Assembly (NCBI GenBank): GCA_002790635.1
Contig: PFVN01000008.1
Span: 1 to 14,129, forward strand
Length of the DNA: 14,129 bases
Direction: 5' to 3'
Source of the DNA: Candidatus Moranbacteria bacterium CG_4_9_14_3_um_filter_42_9
GTDB taxonomy: Bacteria; Patescibacteriota; Minisyncoccia; Moranbacterales; UBA2206
The notes beneath the pieces were generated by a model. It worked only from the letters and a program-made list of their open reading frames with translations. It was not told where the DNA came from and searched no databases. Positions 1-6,712 of this stretch are shown here, piece by piece (within the stretch, counting starts at the first letter, position 1; each line of letters opens with the position of its first letter). A program made the translations under genes and the position numbers.

Positions 1-1373
1 GAACCGGCTGCGCTCGCAATATAGTCCGCCATGGGCAAGATATCTTTCATAATAACATTATTAACATCGGTTTCATTTCCGCTCGCATAAATTTGATATT
101 CTTCCGCCAATACCCGTCCATTTGAGACCAGTGCCAAAAAAACCGCAACGGCCAGAACCGGCACCAAAAATTTTTGCTTTGATTCGGTAATTTTTTTTAA
201 CCAAAGACCCAGCAGGATGAACGGCACAAAAAATAACATTATGAAATATCGCAGATACATTTCACTGGCCACCGGAATAAAGATTAGGAAAATGGTCAAA
301 TTATAGAGCGCGACCAGCTTCAAAAAATTCTTGCGGTTATTATCTTCCTCTTTTCTATAAAAATAATAGATCAGATAATATCCGATGGTAGAAAAAATTA
401 TGGAAAGCATGGAGAAGCCGAGGCTATAGGCATTTTTTTCCGCCCATCTAAAATAACTTCTGCTTTTTCCAATTTCCCCTGAAAAATCAAACAAATTGCA
501 TTTTTTCCCGGAACTGGTGGGATAAATAATATGCAAGTTTGACTGGATCTGGCAAGTCGCTATTGTTTCAATATTGGAAAATATGCGCCGCGAACCGTCC
601 GATCTGGCGTTTGAACTTTTTCTAAATTCTGCCACATTTGCTCCACCAGTCTTGATTTCACTGTAAATTTGACCGAAATTAAGAAAGATTACCGTCAACA
701 CTATTATGATTATTTCTTTGAATTCGACTTTTTTTCTTTTAATAAGATGCATGAGGACAATCGCGGAGAAAACAGGCAGGGCAACGAGAAGCAAGGTGTG
801 CAGTTGGATCAAAATCGCCAAGGAAATTCCAAACAGCAAGGCCCAAAAATTTTTGAATTCATTTTTTTCTTCGCCTGGTTGCAGTATCGAAAATAAAAAT
901 AGCAAGGTGAAAAATGGAATTTGATTTGGATTCCAAGAAAATCTTGAGTAGAAAACAACAAAAAACGAAATTGAAAAAATAAAGGTCAGGGCCAGAGAAA
1001 TGAGGTAATTGAAATATTTTTTGAGAAAAAAATAAAAAAGCGGAATGGAAAGGATGGAGAAAAGCAGATCCGGATAGGCCATCTTGTCCGGCATCGGACC
1101 GAAAATTTTCGCGCTGACGGCTCCAAAATAATAAAAAATTGGCCCCAGATGAAATTCTGTTCCTCCGGCTTTTGGTCCAAAAAACGGCATTGTTCCTTGG
1201 CCGCTTATCCAGTCACTGACTATTTTCGCGTCCCGCGCCTGATCCGGATTGAATTGCAAGAAATCACTAAAGTGAAAAGTTCGCAAAAATATGCCGGTTA
1301 CAATAATTAAAAAAAGAGCTATTAAAATAAGCGTACTTTTTTTTACTTCTTCACTTGCTGCTGTATTTGGCAT
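1..1373 (-). CDS. GT-C membrane glycosyltransferase, type A copy 1 (3' end cut off)
   Basis: A continuous minus-strand frame runs from an ATG at 1373 to the window start, giving 457 codons with no stop, so the C-terminus is missing. The protein starts MPNTAASEEV, has its first membrane helix at about residues 13-31, and is hydrophobic with many helices. The first outer loop carries NPDQARDA (D44, Q45, R47, D48), in the place where GT-C enzymes keep their catalytic acidic residue. GPKAGGT (66-72), LGPIFYYF (76-83) and YSRFSWNPN (142-150) follow, and all recur in the two other type A genes here. The likely role is sugar transfer from a polyprenyl-phosphate donor on the outer membrane face (ArnT/RgtA-D/PMT-like); donor and acceptor are unknown. 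A later loop has a Cys pair (TCQIQS...GKKCNL). No Shine-Dalgarno is visible. The gene is divergent from B1 across 54 bp. Confidence 0.88.
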   Translation of the reverse strand, partial: MPNTAASEEVKKSTLILIALFLIIVTGIFLRTFHFSDFLQFNPDQARDAKIVSDWISGQGTMPFFGPKAGGTEFHLGPIFYYFGAVSAKIFGPMPDKMAYPDLLFSILSIPLFYFFLKKYFNYLISLALTFIFSISFFVVFYSRFSWNPNQIPFFTLLFLFSILQPGEEKNEFKNFWALLFGISLAILIQLHTLLLVALPVFSAIVLMHLIKRKKVEFKEIIIIVLTVIFLNFGQIYSEIKTGGANVAEFRKSSNARSDGSRRIFSNIETIATCQIQSNLHIIYPTSSGKKCNLFDFSGEIGKSRSYFRWAEKNAYSLGFSMLSIIFSTIGYYLIYYFYRKEEDNNRKNFLKLVALYNLTIFLIFIPVASEMYLRYFIMLFFVPFILLGLWLKKITESKQKFLVPVLAVAVFLALVSNGRVLAEEYQIYASGNETDVNNVIMKDILPMADYIASAAG

Positions 1374-1395
1374 ACCGTTTTTTTACTGGTATACT
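1367..1395 (+). promoter_or_regulatory. Predicted sigma70-like promoter for B1
   Basis: TTGGCA at 1367-1372 (5/6 to TTGACA) is separated by 17 bp from TATACT at 1390-1395 (5/6), with an extended -10 TGG at 1387-1389. Transcription would start near 1402 and leave a leader of about 26 nt before the B1 ATG. The -35 box overlaps the A1 start codon (1371-1373), so B1 initiation and the start of A1 compete for the same DNA. Prediction from sequence only. Confidence 0.5.
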
Positions 1396-1414
1396 AGGCT
1401 TAATTTGCAATAAA

Positions 1415-1420
1415 ATTATA
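1415..1420 (-). promoter_or_regulatory. Possible -10 box for A1
   Basis: A perfect TATAAT on the minus strand lies about 42 bp upstream of the A1 start. No good -35 is seen at 17-18 bp. It lies inside the B1 leader, so the two divergent transcripts would overlap at their 5' ends. Confidence 0.3.
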
Positions 1421-1427
1421 TCACATT

Positions 1428-3299
1428 ATGAAGGAGAGAGTAACATCGGCCATGATTTTGTTTTTGGTCGTCGCCACCAGCGCTTATTTCGGATTTCCCA
1501 GAATCAAAACTTTTTCCGGCAACGATGAAACACTATGGTCCTATAATCGCGTTCCAAATTTTTGGAAGGGGGTGAAAGAACACAATTGGAAAAAAACCGA
1601 TATCAACGATAAGCCCGGGGTAACGCTGGCCATCATATCCGGCGCCGGTTTGCCCTTCATTCCCAATCCAAAAGAATCAAAAAACTTGGCCTACCAGCCA
1701 AAAACCATACAGCAGCTGAATACGATTAATAACATCTATTATTTTTTACGGCTGCCGATTTTTATCTTTTTTTTATTTTCTCTTCCGCTTTTTTATTTCC
1801 TGATAAAAAAACTGCTCGGGATTAACATTGCCATTTTTTCTGTCATTTTCATCGGTCTTTCTCCGATTATCCTCGGTATAACGCTCATAATAAATCCGGA
1901 TTCGCTGCTGGTGATTTTTCTGCCGCTTTCCGTTTTAAGCTTTTTACTTTTTCAAAAAGAAGAAAAAAGGAAATATCTCTATTTGAGCGGTCTTTTTCTG
2001 GGATTGTCGCTCCTCACTAAATATGTCGCCAACATCCTTTATGTTTATTTTATCGCTCTCGTTTTTTTGGAATATATTTTGGACGCTAAAAAACAGGCCG
2101 TTCCCCTTTTCCGTTATTTGAAAAATACTCTTTTTAACTATGGCCTCTTGGTACTGGTCTCCCTGGCGGTTTATTTTGTCCTTTTTCCGGCTACATGGAT
2201 CAGGCCGGAGATGGTTCTCAATGGAACCGTTCTGAGTCAGGCTTTCAAATCCACTTGGCCTATTTTTGCTGCTCTTCTGGGATTGATTCTGCTGGATACA
2301 ATTCTATTAAAAAATAAGATGCTTGAAAAAATTACTTATTTTATAAATCGTCACAAAAATTTACTGATCAAGGCCACTAGCATTATTTTTTTGGCGTTCA
2401 TTGCTTTTGTTTTTTTTAACACATATTGGGGAATGAAATTTTACGATTTTGAATCTGTCCTGGCTCACCCAAAATGGAGCAAAACACCCCTAACTGAAGC
2501 CAATATTTTTTCCGGTAACATTCTCGCTGACATCTATAGCCTGATTTTCGGATTGACTCCGATGGTTTTTTTATTTTTTCTTTTCGCGCTTTTGAAAAAT
2601 TCTAAAGTCAAAGAATTTTCCCGAGAAAATTCAGTCGTTTTTTATTTCACGCTTTTTATTCTGTTTTATTATATTGCCTCAACCATCAATCACGTTGGGG
2701 CGACCGTGCGATATCAAATTGTTCTTTATCCACTTGCTTCCATCATGGCCGCCATTGGAATTTCTCAATTTATTAAGCTGGAAATGGTTAAGAAATATCT
2801 TTTAGGAGTTAAATTGTATTGGTTAATTTTCTTGATTTTTGTCATTTCGGTCATATCCCTGAATCGTATCAGGCCATTTTATTTTTCCTATGCTTCGTTT
2901 TTTCTCCCTAAGCAGTATATGCTTAATATGCTGGATATGGGCGATGGCGGTTGGGAAATTTCCCAATATCTAAATAATCTTCCCGGCGCCAAAGATCTTT
3001 CAGTCTGGACTGACAAAAAACAAGTCTGCGAAAAATTTATCGGTCACTGCACTTCCAGCCTAAATCCGCGGGAGATCGGGAAAATTAAGTTTGATTATTT
3101 CGTTACCTCCAGAAGCGGAAAGTCCAAAACATTGGGCTACGCGCAATCAAGCGTTTTGCCTTTTGGGATTGGTCTCCGCCCTATCAATCTAAATAACCTT
3201 TATTCACTTGATTCTAAAACAGCATTTAAAATTAGCATCGGTTACCGGCCGCAAAATTTTATCAAAATATCCAGCGTTGAAATAATCTCAATCCAATAA
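1428..3299 (+). CDS. GT-C membrane glycosyltransferase, type B copy 1 (GT39/PMT-like)
   Basis: A 623-residue polytopic membrane protein. The first helix is at about residues 8-24. It is followed by an outer loop with the Asp-Glu pair of GT39/GT83-type GT-C enzymes (D33, E34 in GNDETLW) and a DKPGVT motif (61-66), which resembles the HPGVT/KPPL element of this superfamily. Further helices hold INPDSLL and a long block (about 141-207) almost identical to B2. After the last helix comes a hydrophilic C-terminal part of about 120 residues with C534 and C541, a pair also present in B2. The expected reaction is transfer of a sugar from polyprenyl-phosphate on the outer face of the membrane; specificity cannot be read. 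The start is supported by alignment with the B2 N-terminus, although no Shine-Dalgarno precedes it. GH28 follows after 17 bp, so the two are probably co-transcribed. Confidence 0.9.
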   Translation: MKERVTSAMILFLVVATSAYFGFPRIKTFSGNDETLWSYNRVPNFWKGVKEHNWKKTDINDKPGVTLAIISGAGLPFIPNPKESKNLAYQPKTIQQLNTINNIYYFLRLPIFIFFLFSLPLFYFLIKKLLGINIAIFSVIFIGLSPIILGITLIINPDSLLVIFLPLSVLSFLLFQKEEKRKYLYLSGLFLGLSLLTKYVANILYVYFIALVFLEYILDAKKQAVPLFRYLKNTLFNYGLLVLVSLAVYFVLFPATWIRPEMVLNGTVLSQAFKSTWPIFAALLGLILLDTILLKNKMLEKITYFINRHKNLLIKATSIIFLAFIAFVFFNTYWGMKFYDFESVLAHPKWSKTPLTEANIFSGNILADIYSLIFGLTPMVFLFFLFALLKNSKVKEFSRENSVVFYFTLFILFYYIASTINHVGATVRYQIVLYPLASIMAAIGISQFIKLEMVKKYLLGVKLYWLIFLIFVISVISLNRIRPFYFSYASFFLPKQYMLNMLDMGDGGWEISQYLNNLPGAKDLSVWTDKKQVCEKFIGHCTSSLNPREIGKIKFDYFVTSRSGKSKTLGYAQSSVLPFGIGLRPINLNNLYSLDSKTAFKISIGYRPQNFIKISSVEIISIQ

Positions 3300-3316
3300 C
3301 ATGTATTTTTAAAAAT

Positions 3317-4783
3317 ATGAAACGAGAATATAAATTTTTTTTCGCCGGTTTATTTATTCTTATCTGCCTTTTTGCTTTTCTGCTTTTGTCTGAAAAAAAA
3401 TCAGCAGAGCAAACCGCTCCGAAAAAAGAAAAAGCTAAAAAAGAGGAGCCGGTTGTAAGTTTCGCCGATAAGGGCCCGGTAGAAATTCCTTTTATGATGC
3501 CAGAAATTCCGGAAGTTTCTTTTCCGGACCGCGTTTGCCCCATAACTGATTACGGCGCCATTGGAGATGGGCAATTTATGAATACCAAGAATTTCGCGGA
3601 GGCCATCGCCGACTGCGCCAAAAAGGGCGGCGGAAAAGTGGTTGTGCCGGCCGGAAATTGGCTCACCGGACCGATCCATCTGCAAAGCAACATTGACCTG
3701 GATCTGCAAGAAGGCTCAAAAATTTTGTTCAGCGACAAATTTTCCGACTACCTGCCGGTCGTTTTTTCCCGTTTTGAAGGAACCGAGCTTTATAATTATT
3801 CGCCTTTCATTTACGCTAAAAATTGCCAAAACGTGGCTATCACAGGGTCCGGAGAGTTGGATGGACAAGGCAAAGCCTGGCTCAAATGGAATGACATTCA
3901 GGCCAATTCAGTCGCGGAACTTTATGGAGCCAACGTCATTCCCGAAGAACTGTCCATTGAAAAGCTTTACAATATGGCCAGGCGCGGCATTCCGGTGGAA
4001 AAAAGAATCTTCGGCAACGAGCAAGACGCGCTTCAGCCTTCGTTCATCCAGTTTGTAAACTGCAATAAAATATTGCTGGAAGGAATAAAAATAATCAACA
4101 GCCCCAGCTGGACGATCCACCTGCTCTACTCTTCCAATATGATCGTCAGAAACATTGAGATTGACACGGATGGACGCAATACGGACGGAATTGTCCTGGA
4201 TTCTTCAAAAAATGTAATCATCGAAAATTCCACGCTCGGCGCGGGTGATGACGCAGTGGTTCTGAAGTCCGGCAAAGACCGGGACGGCTGGCGCATCGGT
4301 AAACCAACCGAAAATATTATTATTCATGATTTGAAAATCGCCAAAGGCCACAGCGGCATTGCTTTGGGCAGTGAAATGTCCGGCGGAATAAAGAATGTCC
4401 TGGCGTATAATATCAACATTCAAAGCTCCGACTATGGGATCCGTTTCAAAGCGATGCGCGGCCGCGGAGGCATTGTGGAAAAAATCTGGATCAAAAATAT
4501 ATTCATTCAAAGAGCTAAGTCTGACGCCATCCAGATGGATATGAATTATGGCACGCCTTTACCCGATTATGCCAAAAATAGGCCACCGGTTTTTCGTGAC
4601 ATCAACATCAATGACCTGGAATGCCACCGCGCCAAAAATGCGGCTACGCTGACCGGCCTCTCTGAAAGTCCGCTGGAAAACGTCACGCTGCAAAACATAA
4701 ATATATCTTCCAAAAACGGAATAGTTTCAGAAAATCTCAAAAACGAGAAATTTGAAAATGTTGTCGTCGAAACGACAAAATAA
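3317..4783 (+). CDS. Membrane-anchored GH28 family glycosidase (exo-polygalacturonase-like)
   Basis: A 488-residue protein. Residues 7-24 form one hydrophobic helix, followed by a Lys/Ala/Glu-rich linker (about 26-47) and then a right-handed beta-helix domain from about residue 74. No lipobox is seen, so a signal anchor facing outward is likely. GH28 active-site motifs are present in order: NTDG (288-291), GDDA (310-313), GHSG (344-347) and RFK (376-378). D290, D311, D312, H345, R376 and K378 are kept; the usual GHG and RIK read GHS and RFK. The blocks around PSFIQF, INSPSW, GSEMSGG and RGRGG match bacterial exo-polygalacturonase-type GH28 enzymes, which hydrolyse galacturonic acid or related linkages. 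The gene follows B1 by 17 bp with no Shine-Dalgarno. The exact substrate is not determined; a rhamnogalacturonan-like or self-made uronic polymer is possible. Confidence 0.92.
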   Translation: MKREYKFFFAGLFILICLFAFLLLSEKKSAEQTAPKKEKAKKEEPVVSFADKGPVEIPFMMPEIPEVSFPDRVCPITDYGAIGDGQFMNTKNFAEAIADCAKKGGGKVVVPAGNWLTGPIHLQSNIDLDLQEGSKILFSDKFSDYLPVVFSRFEGTELYNYSPFIYAKNCQNVAITGSGELDGQGKAWLKWNDIQANSVAELYGANVIPEELSIEKLYNMARRGIPVEKRIFGNEQDALQPSFIQFVNCNKILLEGIKIINSPSWTIHLLYSSNMIVRNIEIDTDGRNTDGIVLDSSKNVIIENSTLGAGDDAVVLKSGKDRDGWRIGKPTENIIIHDLKIAKGHSGIALGSEMSGGIKNVLAYNINIQSSDYGIRFKAMRGRGGIVEKIWIKNIFIQRAKSDAIQMDMNYGTPLPDYAKNRPPVFRDININDLECHRAKNAATLTGLSESPLENVTLQNINISSKNGIVSENLKNEKFENVVVETTK

Positions 4784-4787
4784 ACAA

Positions 4788-4826
4788 GTCAAGGTCCGAC
4801 CTTGACCGGTTTAAGGTCGGACCTTA
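4788..4826. repeat. Nested inverted repeat, copy 1, between convergent genes
   Basis: AAGGTCCGACCTT (4791-4803) and its exact reverse complement AAGGTCGGACCTT (4813-4825) are separated by 9 nt. They form a 13-bp perfect stem. Each arm is itself a palindrome around one central base, and the left one extends to GTCAAGGTCCGACCTTGAC (4788-4806). The centres are 22 bp apart. The element lies between the stops of GH28 (4783) and A2 (4839). It could act as a bidirectional transcription stop, but neither side has a clear T-tract. A second copy, in the opposite orientation judging by its loop, lies at 12863-12897. Confidence 0.85.
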
Positions 4827-4838
4827 GAGACACAAATG

Positions 4839-6662
4839 TTATTTTTCGAAAAGTTTTCTTCCTACGCTTTTCCAATACAACCGATGCTCTTTATCCTCTC
4901 CCGAGGAATTTTTTTGACCGCCTGTCCGGCGCGCTTCAGCCGCGTCAGTTTTGCCGGCCGAATCTCGAAAAGCGAAGCGCGTAACACTAATATTGCCAAG
5001 ATCAACCGCTTTTTCCCGGTTGAATTCTTCCAGTTTGGCCGGTAGCGCGGCCCCCACGCGGGAAATATAGAAATAGCATCCTTCGCTGTCATATGGAACG
5101 CTTTTACCGATTATTTTCGGCGGCCAAGCGGTTTTTTCTTCATTCAAAGCATACTCAATAGAATGGTCATAATCCGCCACGTCTTTGGCTAAAGTAAAAT
5201 ATATCTGGCCCGTCGGGCACTGAGAACTCAAATAGGCCGCGGTTTTCTGAAAATGCCCCCATGTCCACCAAACGCGGTCTTTTTTGGCATCCAGAACCAG
5301 CGTATCTTCCTGGCGCACCACTTGAGTCTGTGATTTTTTGAGCTCCCCTAGCCAAGCTAATGTCCAGCGGACACTCCCTAAAAACATCACTAGCGCCAGC
5401 AGGCTTACGATTCCAGTTTTTATGATCTTTAAATTTTTGCTTTCTCCATATGGGCAGACCCCGATATAGCCGAGAAAAATGAATGGTAAGGGCAAAAGCG
5501 ACAGGAAAAAACGCGGCTTGTTAATTTCTTTGGCGAGAGGAATGTAGAGTAGAAAATAAACCGCAAAAATCAGGAAGGAAAGCGCCAGAAAGCTTTTCTT
5601 ATTATCTTCTTTTTCTCTTTTCCATAGCAAAAAATTTATTATGAGCGCGAATAAGATGAGGATTTGTGCCGAGTAATTATACAAACGCCGCGATTGCAGC
5701 GCGCCGGTTGTGATGCGCAAAAAATATTTTCCAAAGTAACTGGTTTCGCGAACCAAATTTTTAACGACGGAAGAATTGGAAGGTTTGCTTTCAATGGCCT
5801 TCAAAAACTGTTTGGCATTTGATCCGTTGCTGACCGCGTCATTCAAAACAACCGGACTGTAAACAATAAACATCGCCAACAAGAAAAAAACGATTGGTTT
5901 CCAGTCGACAACTTTTTGGGTTTTTTTCCAATGCAAAAGCAAAAACAGGACCAAAATCATCGGGAGCGCGATAAAATTAGAAAAATGCAGCTGGGTAGAA
6001 ATCGCCAAGGCTAAGCCGGCAAGCGCCGCGAACCAATTTTTATACTTGGCCATTTTTTCATCAAAAATTTCCAAAAGAGCATAAAAGAAAAGCAAATTGA
6101 AAAATGGCGCTGAATTCGGGTTCCAGGCAAACCGCGAATACTCGATCGCCAGAAAAGAAAGTGAAAAAAGACTGGTGATCAATATTGACCAATCGCGCGA
6201 AAAAAATTTGCGTGCCAAAAGCCAAAAGACCGGGATCGAAAGAAGCGAAAATAGAACTGTCGGATAGGCCAAAACCGGTGGCGAAACGCTTTTAAAGGCA
6301 ATCGCCGATAAATACTGGGAATAATAAAAAGCGGGGCCAAGACGCAATTTGGTCCCGCCGGCTCGCGGGCCGAGCAGTGGCAATTCGCCAGGTCCGTTTT
6401 CATAGGCCCGTGACACCATCACGGCGTCCCGAAAAGCATCCCCCTTAAAAAGCAGCAGGTCATCAAATTTATATACTCTTACAAAAACGGCAAAAACAAT
6501 AACAGCTAAAAAGAAGATGGTTTTCCAGTCCGCTTTTTTAAGAATCGCCCCTGATTGTGTTTTTACTTTTAAGACACACCCGCTCATCACATTGACGTTG
6601 AAGAATAAATTTTTTCGATAAATTTTTGTCTGAAAAGATTTTGTTTCTCTGAGATTTTCCAT
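4839..6662 (-). CDS. GT-C membrane glycosyltransferase, type A copy 2
   Basis: A 607-residue polytopic protein from the ATG at 6662. It shares with A1 and A3 the motifs GPRAGGT (98-104), LGPAFYY (108-114) and YSRFAWNPN (175-183). The first-loop motif reads GDAFRDA (D75, R78, D79): the Gln of the DQxRD motif in its paralogs is Ala here, while both Asp and the Arg remain. AAGG sits 6 nt upstream of this ATG, which supports the start. However, the N-terminus is then 30-40 residues longer than in the paralogs, and an internal ATG at 6587 (residue 26) would give a better matching length. The tail after the last helix is hydrophilic. The gene follows A3 by 50 bp in the same direction, probably as one operon. 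A 12-bp inverted repeat encloses its start codon. Donor and acceptor are unknown. Confidence 0.88.
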   Translation of the reverse strand: MENLRETKSFQTKIYRKNLFFNVNVMSGCVLKVKTQSGAILKKADWKTIFFLAVIVFAVFVRVYKFDDLLLFKGDAFRDAVMVSRAYENGPGELPLLGPRAGGTKLRLGPAFYYSQYLSAIAFKSVSPPVLAYPTVLFSLLSIPVFWLLARKFFSRDWSILITSLFSLSFLAIEYSRFAWNPNSAPFFNLLFFYALLEIFDEKMAKYKNWFAALAGLALAISTQLHFSNFIALPMILVLFLLLHWKKTQKVVDWKPIVFFLLAMFIVYSPVVLNDAVSNGSNAKQFLKAIESKPSNSSVVKNLVRETSYFGKYFLRITTGALQSRRLYNYSAQILILFALIINFLLWKREKEDNKKSFLALSFLIFAVYFLLYIPLAKEINKPRFFLSLLPLPFIFLGYIGVCPYGESKNLKIIKTGIVSLLALVMFLGSVRWTLAWLGELKKSQTQVVRQEDTLVLDAKKDRVWWTWGHFQKTAAYLSSQCPTGQIYFTLAKDVADYDHSIEYALNEEKTAWPPKIIGKSVPYDSEGCYFYISRVGAALPAKLEEFNREKAVDLGNISVTRFAFRDSAGKTDAAEARRTGGQKNSSGEDKEHRLYWKSVGRKLFEK

Positions 6663-6692
6663 CGAATGCCTTAGAATGAGGGAAAATCTCAG
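6649..6692 (-). promoter_or_regulatory. Hairpin enclosing the A2 ribosome-binding site and start codon
   Basis: CTGAGATTTTCC (6649-6660) and GGAAAATCTCAG (6681-6692) are perfect 12-bp complements around a 20-nt loop. In the A3-A2 transcript the loop carries AAGG (6669-6672), and the ATG (6660-6662) sits at the loop-stem border. The structure could control A2 translation after A3. There is no T-tract, so it does not look like a terminator. Confidence 0.45.
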
Positions 6693-6712
6693 CTAGAACG
6701 AAAGGCTTTGAG

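Noticed and set aside
669..1180. Short frames on both strands within 669-1180.
   Set aside because: They lie inside the continuous A1 reading frame and show no family features.
1337..2417. Runs of eight T/A near the start of A1 and inside B1, as possible phase-variation sites.
   Set aside because: Such runs are expected in AT-rich genes for Phe/Lys-rich membrane proteins, and all frames are intact.
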